A program made the position numbers and the translations under genes. From the NCBI GenBank assembly GCA_009746045.1, contig RPFO01000276.1, positions 3,893,771-3,957,770 of the forward strand: a stretch of 64,000 nt of DNA, in the 5' to 3' direction. The notes under the pieces were generated by a model. That model searched no databases, was not told the DNA's origin, and saw only the letters and a list, made by a program, of their open reading frames with translations. Shown here piece after piece: positions 1 through 14,622 of the stretch. How positions within the stretch are numbered: position 1 is the first letter of the stretch; each line of letters starts with the position of its first letter. The DNA comes from Mesostigma viride. Its lineage: Eukaryota; Streptophyta; Mesostigmatophyceae; Mesostigmatales; Mesostigmataceae.

Positions 1-130
1 AAAATGGGAACCGTGGGGCATATGGGCCTGGACAGTTGTTGCTTCGTGCATACATTTGCTAGGGTGCAGAAGATGGGTGACGTGCAGCCTGAACGATAAA
101 AAGTTAGTGGAACAAAACTGGTTTTCTTAA
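1..130. repeat. diverged copy of a dispersed sequence
   Basis: This stretch resembles 7640-7910 in the window. Both share a GGCACCGTGGGG-like start, a GAAGATGGGTGACG block and a run ending in ACAAAACTG with a TTTCTTAA tail. No gene is seen. The same sequence therefore borders both satellite regions, which suggests the flank was duplicated with the array. Confidence 0.45.
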
Positions 131-3100
131 ATTTTCGGTTCGGCATACTTCCCACTGCAATTTTCGTGCCATTCCAGTGGTGACAGTGGACGTGTTGGAC
201 GGGGGCGTGGAAAAAACGGCTGGTGGTTATGAAAAGCAGGGGGCTACAAAAACGGCCGTACGAACCGAAATTTTTGGGTCCCGCTGGCCCCCCGCCTCGG
301 CGCCCTCGGCCACTGCCCCTTCGCATGCGCACCCCGCGTGGCGCCGGCGTTCCCGAGGACGCATCCCGCGGGTGTACGCGCCAATCGCCCGCTCAGGCGC
401 CAAAAAGTCTGGGCCCCGCAGGGGCCCCCAACTTGTCAACTACTTAACTACGATCGTGTTGCGCAAGGGAGAAACCCGAACATCCTGACATCGCCGCGGG
501 CGCCGTACCGTACGGCCTGATCGCACCCCCACGAACGAGGGCAAATCCTGAAATCCTGCGGAGCCGCGAGTAACGGCCCGTAACCGCTAGTCTGAACGCC
601 GTCACACCCTCCTAAGATCGAGTCTTACCTATTCTGAACAGAAGCTGAATTCAGCAAAATGCGCAAGAAATGCCGGGGGGCATATACGGCTGGGAGGAAG
701 AGTTTATACACGAAGGATCTCTCTCCAAACAAAATACTAGAAATACTAAGGGTTCAGACTGAACGGGAAATTTCGACTGTTCAGACTGAACGAGAAGTGT
801 GCGGAAAATTTAGTTCGAACCCTATTTTGAACGGTTTGTCGGTTAAATTTTCGGTTCGGCCTACTTCCCACGCAATTTTCGTGCCAATTTTAGCGGGATG
901 ACACAACTGAACGTGTTCAGACGGGGAGCGTGGCAAAAAACGGCTAGAAACTGTGAAAAGCAGGGGGCTCAGCCCCAAAAACGGCCGTACGGAACCGAAA
1001 TTTTTGGGCTCCCGCTGGCCCCCCCGCCTCGGCGCCCTCGGCCACTGCCCCTTCGCACTGCGCACCCCGCGTGGCGCCGGCGTTCCCGAGGACGCATCCC
1101 GCGGGTGTACGCGCCAATCGCCCGCTCAGGCGCCAAAAAGTCTGGGCCCCGCAGGGGCCCCCAACTTGTCAACTACTTAACTACGATCGTGTTGCGCAAG
1201 GGAGAAACCCGAACATCCTGACATCGCCGCGGGCGCCGTACCGTACGGCCTGATCGCACCCCCACGAACGAGGGCAAATCCTGAAATCCTGCGGAGCCGC
1301 GAGTAACGGCCCGTAACCGCTAGTCTGAACGCCGTCACACCCTCCTAAGATCGAGTCTTACCTATTCTGAACAGAAGCTGAATTCAGCAAAATGCGCAAG
1401 AAATGCCGGGGGGCATATACGGCTGGGAGGAAGAGTTTATACACGAAGGATCTCTCTCCAAACAAAATACTAGAAATACTAAGGGTTCAGACTGAACGGG
1501 AAATTTCGACTGTTCAGACTGAACGAGAAGTGTGCGGAAAATTTAGTTCGAACCCTATTTTGAACGGTTTGTCGGTTAAATTTTCGGTTCGGCCTACTTC
1601 CCACGCAATTTTCGTGCCAATTTTAGCGGGATGACACAACTGAACGTGTTCAGACGGGGAGCGTGGCAAAAAACGGCTAGAAACTGTGAAAAGCAGGGGG
1701 CTCAGCCCCAAAAACGGCCGTACGGAACCGAAATTTTTGGGCTCCCGCTGGCCCCCCCGCCTCGGCGCCCTCGGCCACTGCCCCTTCGCACTGCGCACCC
1801 CGCGTGGCGCCGGCGTTCCCGAGGACGCATCCCGCGGGTGTACGCGCCAATCGCCCGCTCAGGCGCCAAAAAGTCTGGGCCCCGCAGGGGCCCCCAACTT
1901 GTCAACTACTTAACTACGATCGTGTTGCGCAAGGGAGAAACCCGAACATCCTGACATCGCCGCGGGCGCCGTACCGTACGGCCTGATCGCACCCCCACGA
2001 ACGAGGGCAAATCCTGAAATCCTGCGGAGCCGCGAGTAACGGCCCGTAACCGCTAGTCTGAACGCCGTCACACCCTCCTAAGATCGAGTCTTACCTATTC
2101 TGAACAGAAGCTGAATTCAGCAAAATGCGCAAGAAATGCCGGGGGGCATATACGGCTGGGAGGAAGAGTTTATACACGAAGGATCTCTCTCCAAACAAAA
2201 TACTAGAAATACTAAGGGTTCAGACTGAACGGGAAATTTCGACTGTTCAGACTGAACGAGAAGTGTGCGGAAAATTTAGTTCGAACCCTATTTTGAACGG
2301 TTTGTCGGTTAAATTTTCGGTTCGGCCTACTTCCCACGCAATTTTCGTGCCAATTTTAGCGGGATGACACAACTGAACGTGTTCAGACGGGGAGCGTGGC
2401 AAAAAACGGCTAGAAACTGTGAAAAGCAGGGGGCTCAGCCCCAAAAACGGCCGTACGGAACCGAAATTTTTGGGCTCCCGCTGGCCCCCCCGCCTCGGCG
2501 CCCTCGGCCACTGCCCCTTCGCACTGCGCACCCCGCGTGGCGCCGGCGTTCCCGAGGACGCATCCCGCGGGTGTACGCGCCAATCGCCCGCTCAGGCGCC
2601 AAAAAGTCTGGGCCCCGCAGGGGCCCCCAACTTGTCAACTACTTAACTACGATCGTGTTGCGCAAGGGAGAAACCCGAACATCCTGACATCGCCGCGGGC
2701 GCCGTACCGTACGGCCTGATCGCACCCCCACGAACGAGGGCAAATCCTGAAATCCTGCGGAGCCGCGAGTAACGGCCCGTAACCGCTAGTCTGAACGCCG
2801 TCACACCCTCCTAAGATCGAGTCTTACCTATTCTGAACAGAAGCTGAATTCAGCAAAATGCGCAAGAAATGCCGGGGGGCATATACGGCTGGGAGGAAGA
2901 GTTTATACACGAAGGATCTCTCTCCAAACAAAATACTAGAAATACTAAGGGTTCAGACTGAACGGGAAATTTCGACTGTTCAGACTGAACGAGAAGTGTG
3001 CGGAAAATTTAGTTCGAACCCTATTTTGAACGGTTTGTCGGTTAAATTTTCGGTTCGGCCTACTTCCCACGCAATTTTCGTGCCAATTTTAGCGGGATGA

Positions 3101-5350
3101 CACAACTGAACGTGTTCAGACGGGGAGCGTGGCAAAAAACGGCTAGAAACTGTGAAAAGCAGGGGGCTCAGCCCCAAAAACGGCCGTACGGAACCGAAAT
3201 TTTTGGGCTCCCGCTGGCCCCCCCGCCTCGGCGCCCTCGGCCACTGCCCCTTCGCACTGCGCACCCCGCGTGGCGCCGGCGTTCCCGAGGACGCATCCCG
3301 CGGGTGTACGCGCCAATCGCCCGCTCAGGCGCCAAAAAGTCTGGGCCCCGCAGGGGCCCCCAACTTGTCAACTACTTAACTACGATCGTGTTGCGCAAGG
3401 GAGAAACCCGAACATCCTGACATCGCCGCGGGCGCCGTACCGTACGGCCTGATCGCACCCCCACGAACGAGGGCAAATCCTGAAATCCTGCGGAGCCGCG
3501 AGTAACGGCCCGTAACCGCTAGTCTGAACGCCGTCACACCCTCCTAAGATCGAGTCTTACCTATTCTGAACAGAAGCTGAATTCAGCAAAATGCGCAAGA
3601 AATGCCGGGGGGCATATACGGCTGGGAGGAAGAGTTTATACACGAAGGATCTCTCTCCAAACAAAATACTAGAAATACTAAGGGTTCAGACTGAACGGGA
3701 AATTTCGACTGTTCAGACTGAACGAGAAGTGTGCGGAAAATTTAGTTCGAACCCTATTTTGAACGGTTTGTCGGTTAAATTTTCGGTTCGGCCTACTTCC
3801 CACGCAATTTTCGTGCCAATTTTAGCGGGATGACACAACTGAACGTGTTCAGACGGGGAGCGTGGCAAAAAACGGCTAGAAACTGTGAAAAGCAGGGGGC
3901 TCAGCCCCAAAAACGGCCGTACGGAACCGAAATTTTTGGGCTCCCGCTGGCCCCCCCGCCTCGGCGCCCTCGGCCACTGCCCCTTCGCACTGCGCACCCC
4001 GCGTGGCGCCGGCGTTCCCGAGGACGCATCCCGCGGGTGTACGCGCCAATCGCCCGCTCAGGCGCCAAAAAGTCTGGGCCCCGCAGGGGCCCCCAACTTG
4101 TCAACTACTATAACTACGATCGTGTTGCGCAAGGGAGAAACCCGAACATCCTGACATCGCCGCGGGCGCCGTACCGTACGGCCTGATCGCACCCCCACGA
4201 ACGACAAATCCTGAAATCCTGCGGAGCCGCGAGTTACGGCCCGTAACCGCTCGCCTGAACGCCGTCACACCCTCCTAAGATCGAGTGTCAGCAGTTCTGA
4301 ACGGAATCTGAATTCAGCAAAATGCGCGAGAAATGCCGGGGGGCATATACGGCTGATTAACTTGTTACTACGGGAAGGATCTCTATCCAAACATCCTACT
4401 TGATTTACTAAGGGTTCAGACTGAACGGGAATTCTCTAGTGTTCAGAATGAACGGGAAATGTGCAGAAATTTAAGTTCGAACCCTAGTCTGAACGGTTTT
4501 TCGGTTAAATTTTCGGTTCGGCCTACTTCCCACGCAATTTCTGTGCCAATTCTAACGAGATGACTGAACTGAACGTGTTCAGACGGGGAGCGTTGCAAAA
4601 AACGGGCCGTACGAAGCCGAAATTTTATGGCTCCCGCTGGCCCCCCCGCCTCGGCGCCCTCGGCCACTGCCCCTTCGCGCTGCGCGCCCCGCGTGGCGCC
4701 GGCGTTCCCGAGGACGCACCCCGCGGGTGTACGCGCCAATCGCCCGCTCAGGCGCCAAAAAGTCCGGGCCCCGAAGGGGCCCCCAACTTGTCAACTACTT
4801 AACTACGATCGTGTTGCGCAACGGAGAACCCCGAACATCCTGACATCGCCGCGGGCGCCGTACCGTACGGCCTGATCGCAACCCCACGCCCGAGGGCAAA
4901 TCCTGAAATCCTGCGGAGCCGCGAGTTACGGCCCGTAACCGCCGGCCTGAACGCCGTCACACCCTCCTAAGATCGACTGTCAGCAGTTCTGAACGGAAGC
5001 CGAATTCAGCAAAATGCGCGAGAAATGCCGGGGGGCATATACGGCAGGGCAAAGAGTTTGTTGCCGAAGCAAACATCCTACTACAAATACTAAGGGTTCA
5101 GACTGAACGGCAAATTTCAAGTGTTCAGACTGAACGAATATTGAGTTCGAACACTTTTCTGAACGCGTTTTTGGTTGAATATTCGGTTCGGCCTACTTCC
5201 CACGCAATTTCAGTGCCAATTTTTGCGAGATGACTGACCTGAACGTGTTCAGACGGGGAGCATGGAAAAAAAACGGCTCGAAACTGTGGAAAGCAGGGGG
5301 CTCCGCTTAAAAAACGGCCGTACGAAACCGAAATTTTCGGGCTCCCGCTG
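131..5350. repeat. satellite array, 733-bp unit
   Basis: The anchor TTTTCGGTTCGGC recurs at about 131, 847, 1580, 2313, 3046, 3779, 4512 and 5181, giving a 733-bp period. The first copy is 17 bp shorter, and the copies after about 4100 diverge and shorten. The copies between 847 and 3778 look identical, so the core was homogenised or amplified recently. Each unit has a GC-rich half and an AT-richer half studded with GTTCAG and CTGAAC half-sites. Short open frames recur in every unit, but they overlap on both strands and look like no protein, so I treat the array as non-coding. Confidence 0.93.
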
Positions 5351-5359
5351 GCACCCCCA

Positions 5360-7639
<2,280 letters not shown>

Positions 7640-7640
<1 letters not shown>

Positions 7641-8344
7641 GCACCGTGGGGTCTTGTGGGTTGTCACACGTTGTTATGGGGTGCATATTTGCAGGGACAT
7701 GAAGATGGGTGACGGCGCCGTAACCGAGACGTGTGTGGTGGCAACATGCCGCCTGGATACCAGCTGGCCTTGCTTCGTTAGATACATTTATGGCTGCATG
7801 TGATGGCGTGCCCTTCCCGTGGTCACAGTGGTCACAGTGAGGGCCTGTGGTTGCATCATACTGGTGGTGGTTATAAAGAAGTTAGCGAATACAAAACTGT
7901 CTTTCTTAAGATGATTTTGAAGTGGGCATGAGCGATCGTGCACATGCTAACATTTGATGGCCATTCCATGGTGAAGTTGGGAATTGGATGGGATTGTTTG
8001 ATAAAGATGCGGTGGTGTGTCTTAAAATGAGCTGTGCTAATCTCATTATGAAGTGCTCAAGACAACTCATTATAATAAATCAGAGTTGGAACAAACATTG
8101 TCTGTATCATGCCCCAACTTGAACACTACATGAAGTGTGACACCTATGCTACGTGTGTTGCGGGCTAGCTGTGTCAGCAAACAATTTTAGCTTTTAGCCC
8201 TCAAATCGTGTCCAACTCGCGCCTAACAATAGGAGCCAGTTGCACCTTGCATGGTAATGTCCACAAACTAACCTAAAACAGTTTAGTGTCCATACTGGGA
8301 CCAAAGCACACTCATATAGGGACTTTGGTCTGGCAGGCCCCCAG
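7640..8344. other. no gene recognised
   Basis: About 700 bp with no credible coding sequence. The first 270 bp resemble positions 1-130. The rest is moderately AT-rich and unique within the window. Confidence 0.5.
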
Positions 8345-8480
8345 CGGCTTGGCCGGCCAGGGCGTCATATTGTGACCTGGCCTGGCCCCAAGGGCATTCC
8401 CAAAAGGGTAGGGAAACATGCCACGAACTACACCCAGATGTTGCTGGATGACCTACTCGTCCCAGCCATAACTCATAAAA
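8345..8480 (+). pseudogene. fragment of a retroelement protein (conserved C-terminal segment)
   Basis: Translation gives a short segment containing GRHIVTWPGPKGIPKRVGK followed by a TNYTQMLLDDLLVPA-like stretch. The same segment occurs on the minus strand at 55383-55688 and, decayed, at 54279-54524. The 55-kb copy is an insertion with target duplications, so this is a remnant of the same mobile family. The family function is not recognised. This copy lacks the basic tail and 3' end seen at 55254-55400. Confidence 0.6.
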
Positions 8481-8584
8481 AATGCCTACAATATTTGGAA
8501 CGAATCCATGCATCGATGCTCCTACACCAATCAGTTTTCTGCACCGCCATAGCCTCGACTTTGCATGTACGTAATTATTTCGTC

Positions 8585-10972
8585 CCAGTGGACCTTTAGC
8601 GAGATGACTTGCCTGAATGTGTTCAGATGGGGCGCGTGCCAGGAAACGGCTCGAAGCTGGGAAAAGCAGGGGGCTCCGCCTGCGGACGGGCCGCACGAAG
8701 CCGAAATTTTATGGCTCCCGCTGGCCCCCCCGCCTCGGCGCCTTCGGCCACTGCCCCTTCGCGCAGCGCGCCCCGCGTGGCGCCGGCGTTCCCGAGGACG
8801 CACCCCGCGGGTGTACGCGCCAATCGCCCGCTCAGGCGCCAAAAAGTCCGGGCCCCGAAGGGGCCCCCAACTTGTCAACTACTTAACTACGATCGTGTTG
8901 CGCAAGGGAGAACCCCGAACATCCTGACATCGCCGCGGGCGCCGTACCGTACGGCCTGATCGCACCCCCACGAACGGCTACTATTCCTGAAATCCTGCGG
9001 AGCCGCGAGTTACGGCCCGTAACCGCCGGCCTGAACGCCGTCACACCCTCCTAAGATCGAGTCTCAGGAGTTCTGAACGGAATCCGAATTCAGCAAAATG
9101 CGCGAGAAATGCCGTGGGGCATATACGGCAGGGGAAAGAGTTTCTTGCCGAAGCAAACATTTCAAGTGTTCAGACTGAACGAAAATTTCAAGTGTTCAGA
9201 CTGAACGAAAATTTAGTTCGAACACATTTCTGAACGGGTTTTTTGTTCAATTTTCGGTTCGGCCTACTTCCCACGCAATTTCTGTGCCGATTTTTGCGAG
9301 ATGACTGACCTGAACGTGTTCAGACGGGGAGCATGGAAAAAAAACGGCTCGAAACTGTGGACAGCAGGGGGCTCCGCTTAAAAAACGGCCGTACGAAACC
9401 GAAATTTTTGGGCTCCCGCTGGCCCCCCGCCTCGGCGCCCTCGGCCACTGCCCCTTCGCACTGCGCACCCCGCGTGGCGCCGGCGTTCCCGAGGACGCAC
9501 CCCGCGGGTGTACACGCCAATCGCCCGCTCAGGCGCCAAAAAGTCTGGGCCCCGAAGGGGCCCCCAACTTGTCAACTACTTAACTACGATCGTGTTGCGC
9601 AAAGGAGAACCCCGAACATCCTGACATCGCCGCGGGCGCCGTACCGTACGGCCTGATCGCACCCCCACGAACGGCTACTATTCCTGAAATCCTGCGGAGC
9701 CGCGAGTTACGGCCCGTAACCGCCGGCCTGAACGCCGTCACACCCTCCTAAGATCGAGTCTCAGGAGTTCTGAACGGAATCCGAATTCAGCAAAATGCGC
9801 GAGAAATGCCGTGGGGCATATACGGCAGGGGAAAGAGTTTCTTGCCGAAGCAAACATTTCAAGTGTTCAGACTGAACGAAAATTTCAAGTGTTCAGACTG
9901 AACGAAAATTTAGTTCGAACACATTTCTGAACGGGTTTTTTGTTCAATTTTCGGTTCGGCCTACTTCCCACGCAATTTCTGTGCCGATTTTTGCGAGATG
10001 ACTGACCTGAACGTGTTCAGACGGGGAGCATGGAAAAAAAACGGCTCGAAACTGTGGACAGCAGGGGGCTCCGCTTAAAAAACGGCCGTACGAAACCGAA
10101 ATTTTTGGGCTCCCGCTGGCCCCCCCGCCTCGGCGCCCTCGGCCACTGCCCCTTCGCACTGCGCACCCCGCGTGGCGCCGGCGTTCCCGAGGACGCACCC
10201 CGCGGGTGTACACGCCAATCGCCCGCTCAGGCGCCAAAAAGTCTGGGCCCCGAAGGGGCCCCCAACTTGTCAACTACTTAACTACGATCGTGTTGCGCAA
10301 AGGAGAACCCCGAACATCCTGACATCGCCGCGGGCGCCGTACCGTACGGCCTGATCGCACCCCACGAACGGCTACTATTCCTGAAATCCTGCGGAGCCGC
10401 GAGTTACGGCCCGTAACCGCCGGCCTGAACGCCGTCACACCCTCCTAAGATCGAGTCTCAGGAGTTCTGAACGGAATCCGAATTCAGCAAAATGCGCGAG
10501 AAATGCCGTGGGGCATATACGGCAGGGGAAAGAGTTTCTTGCCGAAGCAAACATTTCAAGTGTTCAGACTGAACGAAAATTTCAAGTGTTCAGACTGAAC
10601 GAAAATTTAGTTCGAACACATTTCTGAACGGGTTTTTTGTTCAATTTTCGGTTCGGCCTACTTCCCACGCAATTTCTGTGCCGATTTTTGCGAGATGACT
10701 GACCTGAACGTGTTCAGACGGGGAGCATGGAAAAAAAACGGCTCGAAACTGTGGACAGCAGGGGGCTCCGCTTAAAAAACGGCCGTACGAAACCGAAATT
10801 TTTGGGCTCCCGCTGGCCCCCCCGCCTCGGCGCCCTCGGCCACTGCCCCTTCGCACTGCGCACCCCGCGTGGCGCCGGCGTTCCCGAGGACGCACCCCGC
10901 GGGTGTACACGCCAATCGCCCGCTCAGGCGCCAAAAAGTCTGGGCCCCGAAGGGGCCCCCAACTTGTTGCCC
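8585..10972. repeat. satellite array, 697-bp unit, same family as 131-5350
   Basis: A diverged copy at 8585-9250 is followed by units whose TTTTCGGTTCGGC anchors lie near 9254, 9951 and 10648, a 697-bp period. The last unit breaks off at about 10970 in the middle of the conserved CCCCCAACTTGT block. The units share the GC-rich core with the 733-bp array but have their own diagnostic changes and a closely spaced pair of GTTCAGACTGAAC motifs. The two arrays have therefore homogenised separately. Confidence 0.92.
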
Positions 10973-12329
10973 TTTATATTACAATTTTAGACAGCGATTT
11001 GTTTGCGCAAACCCTAAAAGCAAACTGTTGCCGCGTGCGAGTAGCGTTCCGCGGCGACCGCGATTGGGGGGTCGACCGTAGGGGTTCCCTTACATGCGTG
11101 CCGTTGGCTTGGTTGCGTCCACTGGTTGCGCGGCAAAGTTTGGCCCATTTGTGCCACCATTGCGGCCAAACTTTTGTCAGACAGCGTTTTGGCTGGCGTG
11201 CCTAAAGTTGTTTGCCCAAACTCTTGCCAAAAGTGTTGCGCAAACTCTTCCGTATTCGAGTAGCGTGGCCTATTGACCACAGAATTTCGGCATTGCGACC
11301 GATTCAAGCGGTATGTGTGCGACAAACGTGGTGGGGTTGTTGCCCGGTTATTGGCCGGGAACTAGCGTCAGTTTGACCACAGAATTGTTGCCCAGTCGCT
11401 GCGTGTTGGTTCGTCACTTTGCATGTCGACTGGGTATTTCTTATTCCGGGGCCCAATGGCCGGCGCCGCGCCAGACTCGCCCGCCTTTGGGCTTGCATGT
11501 TGCCCGGTTGCTGCCTGGTTTTTGCGTGTCGTGGCGACCGCAGTCGCTGCGTGCCAAAGGACAGCTCGGTAGCGTTGCTTTCAATGATTTCAACAGATTT
11601 TAACGGATGCAACGAAGGCACGAAGGGACGAAGACAACGATAGCATGCGGAATGCAGAGAAATCATGCGAACTCGTGAAAGAAGGTCGTTGAATGATGTT
11701 GTTTGTGCATTTTGAAAAGTCAGGTGTTGTGGGATTCAATCAACGGCAAGGAAGCGTTTATACTGGCCTTTGAGTCGAAAGTGTGCTGCTTTACGTCAAG
11801 ATTTCCATAACTATCGGTTTGCGCCACCAGTCTCGCGGGATGCGCGTCCTGCATGGAAGGGGGAAAATTTTTATCAAGGAGACATCTAGCGCAGGCCAGA
11901 AATCGGGAGAATTCGGACCCTTTCTTATGCCCCCGGGCGAGGGACGATACCTTTCGTGGTGGGATCTACTTTGTGGTGGGATCATCTTTTGTGGTGGCTC
12001 GCGCCTTGACACCTCACAGGCATGCAACGTAGATAACATCATTAAAACTCCGGCGGCGCTGCAGGGCGGCATGGCAAGGGATCTGGCGCTATCTGACGGG
12101 AAAGAAGGCATAACCTCACGTTGATAACGTTGCTAAGAAGCGAAACATGTCGGCTGTCGGGGTTTTATCGAGTGGTTTTTGAGTGGTTTGTTGGAAGGTG
12201 TTTGCTGCAGGCTGCTCAGTTGTATGTAAATATTGAGGCAATTAAACGTTTCTTAGCACCGGCTTCACTGTGCTTGGAGGCTTCACTGTGCTTGGAGGCT
12301 CACCAGCTTGTGTATTTTTAGCAAACGGA
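10973..12329. other. no gene recognised; short dispersed fragments
   Basis: No convincing exon. Two motifs link it to repeats elsewhere: TTGGCCGGGAACTAGCGT near 11352 recurs near 13263. ATCAAGGAGACA at 11873, followed by a GCGCAGGCCAGAAATCGGGA block, matches the end of the dispersed family at 55935. Confidence 0.5.
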
Positions 12330-12790
12330 TGTGTTGGAAAGAAAGTGACATGGGTTGATCTGAGGGGCATACTGCACGGGTGAAACGCATGCAGGTAGGG
12401 AGTATCATTGGTAAGGCTGTATGTTATGTGTATACATATCTTGCGTATGCGTAGGTTGCATTATGCGTATGCGTATATTGAATTTGGCCTTGTGGCAAGC
12501 TTTGGTTTCTTACCAAAGGGTTGTGCTGGAAAGAAAGGTGACAGGGGTTGATCTCAGGGGCATACTGCATGGGCGAAACTGCACTAGGTACTCCTTACCT
12601 GTCCGGTCATTGGTAAGGCACGGTGCGTGCCAGGGGTTGACCTGAGGGGCGTACGGCATGGGTGAAGCTGCATGTACGTATGCCCAATACCTATCATCAT
12701 TGGTAACGCACTGCGTGACAGGGGTTGATCTAAGGGGCATACTCCATGGGTGAAACTGCATGTAGGTAGAGGGCATCTTTGGTAAAGCAG
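12330..12790. repeat. diverged tandem repeat of about 100-200 bp
   Basis: The phrase GTTGATCTGAGGGGCATAC and variants recur near 12354, 12546, 12636 and 12723, each followed by an ATGGGTGAAAC-like block and then CATTGGTAA. Spacing is irregular. No coding function is visible. Confidence 0.7.
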
Positions 12791-13614
12791 TATATAATGC
12801 CAGGTATACATGGTTGTCTCCTTGATACATATATTTCAGGTTCTTCTTTTCGGGGTTTAATTTCCCTATGTTGCATGCCATTCTCACCCGCCTCTAATAT
12901 TCTCAATGAATGCATATATTGCTTCCACTCCGGGCGACCAACTTTACTGTAAATTGTCCTACGGTATAACCGGTTGTGATAAATTAATGGATGAATAGAT
13001 TAATGTCGCGCTCATGGTCCTCCCTGCCTTACCAATGAAATATAAATGCTTCCGTAACGCTCAATAAATGTCACAACTAAACCTAACGCACAAGCAATGA
13101 TATACGCATACGTAATTTACACGTACCTCCGTCTGAACATCGCACAGTGAACAAAGTGCAAGACGTGTTCGCTGTGTTACCCCAACGGTTACAAATGCTT
13201 ACGGCCTCAGTCGCACATCTCCGTAGCGCAATGGGAAGGGCAAATGTCTCCAGAATCTCCGATTGGCCGGGAACTAGCGTACGATTTTCACAGATTTTCA
13301 CTCCAGTTGGTCGCCCGGACTGGAATATTTGCTCGCGTTCAGTGGGCCCTAAATGTGCACACGTTCCGTAGACGGTTGTAGTAGAGTAGGTGACGTGTCC
13401 GGCCGGAGACCGGCCACAAACGCCGGACAGGCACAATATTGGTTACTACCGGGGGCCCGGGGGCGAAGCCCCCGTTCTTGTACAAAACTTTACAAATGTA
13501 CACACTATACAGACGTATTGGTACAGATTGTTACACGGTACGGTGACGTTCAGAAAGATTAGAAGTAAGCGTGGGATACAACTGAACTGAACTGAACTGA
13601 AGCGTCGTTCAGGT

Positions 13615-13651
13615 ACATATTGCGAGGTGGGAAGCCCTTGGGCGGCGTGGG

Positions 13652-13743
<92 letters not shown>

Positions 13744-13751
13744 TATTGCGA
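13615..13751 (+). mobile_element. micro retro-insertion with (AAC)n tail and 11-bp target duplication
   Basis: ACATATTGCGA occurs at 13615-13625 and again at 13741-13751. Between them lie about 26 bp of sequence ending GGGCGGCGTGGG and then a long AAC tract. A short element end plus a microsatellite tail between target duplications is the signature of a severely 5'-truncated, target-primed insertion. The body resembles the reverse complement of the two insertions at 13806-13878 and 47648-47688. Confidence 0.8.
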
Positions 13752-13793
13752 CGTTCAGGTATTCCTCCGAAAGTCTCCGTGCTTCAATTGCCG

Positions 13794-13890
13794 ATGTTTA
13801 ACTGTTGTTGTTGTTGTTGTTGTTGTGCCACGCCGCACATGGGCAGCAGAGAATCTATAGTGGCCGAGGGCCGGATATATGTTTAACTGT
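13794..13890 (-). mobile_element. micro retro-insertion with (CAA)n tail and 12-bp target duplication
   Basis: ATGTTTAACTGT flanks the segment at 13794-13805 and 13879-13890. On the minus strand the 73-bp insert ends CTGCTGCCCATGTGCGGC, then GTGG and a CAA run. It shares this end with 47648-47688. Confidence 0.82.
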
Positions 13891-14342
13891 ACTGTACGAC
13901 ATTGAAGCTAGCTGGCGAAATGAATCTGGGAACTGTATCTATCAACCGTATATTTGTATTGCAAGTTGAAGTTTCTACTAGTGTGTACGGAACGGAGTAA
14001 AGGACTGCATGGTTGCAGTACGCGAGCGAGATTTCAGATTGCTGGCGCTGTCGGACACGGGAGTGACGGGACCTGGTCACCTGACCGACTCGCGTGTACC
14101 GGTATACGTGTATCGAGGCTCTCGCGCCAGATTATCCCATCCGTGGCAATCTCAGTAACGTGTGTCTTGAGTACGCGACTGTGGAGCACGAAACGCCACT
14201 GCATTACGCACCGGATCAGGCGTAGCCTACAATCTTGTATCATGGCGTCCCTTATGATCGGTGCCGTCGGAGGTAATGTTCTACTTTCCTGCTGCGCTTC
14301 AAACTGGCGACGCATAGGTTGCTAGACAGGATTTTGCGGGAG

Positions 14343-14375
14343 GGGGGGAGGGGGGGGAGGGGGGGGGGGGGGGAA
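14343..14375. repeat. G-rich tract
   Basis: A nearly pure run of G with two interrupting A residues. It could form a G-quadruplex and is a likely site of assembly length error. Confidence 0.9.
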
Positions 14376-14622
14376 TGCCCAAATATTATACCTATAGAGG
14401 CGTATCTCTAAATCAGTTAACTTCGTCGTTCACTCTGGTACGCCTATCATTCGCGTGCTTTAATTGAACCGTCCGCTTAAAATATGACGTTTAATCATTT
14501 TTCTGGGTTTTCCCCGCGCAGCAATTCCGCTGCAGGCTTGCAATCACGTTCAGACGCGAAGGCTACATGCAATCAAGACGGCAGCCCCCCTCGGTCTCAA
14601 GCCAGCTTTCCCCCAGAAGCTT

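Noticed and set aside
800..830. TTTAGTTCGAACCC as a Pol III B box or tRNA gene in the satellite
   Set aside because: The B-box-like word is not accompanied by an A box at proper distance, an acceptor stem or a T-run terminator.
781..4186. repeated 60-118 codon frames in each satellite unit
   Set aside because: Overlapping frames on both strands recur simply because the units are identical. None resembles a protein and stops and starts shift between the 733- and 697-bp units.
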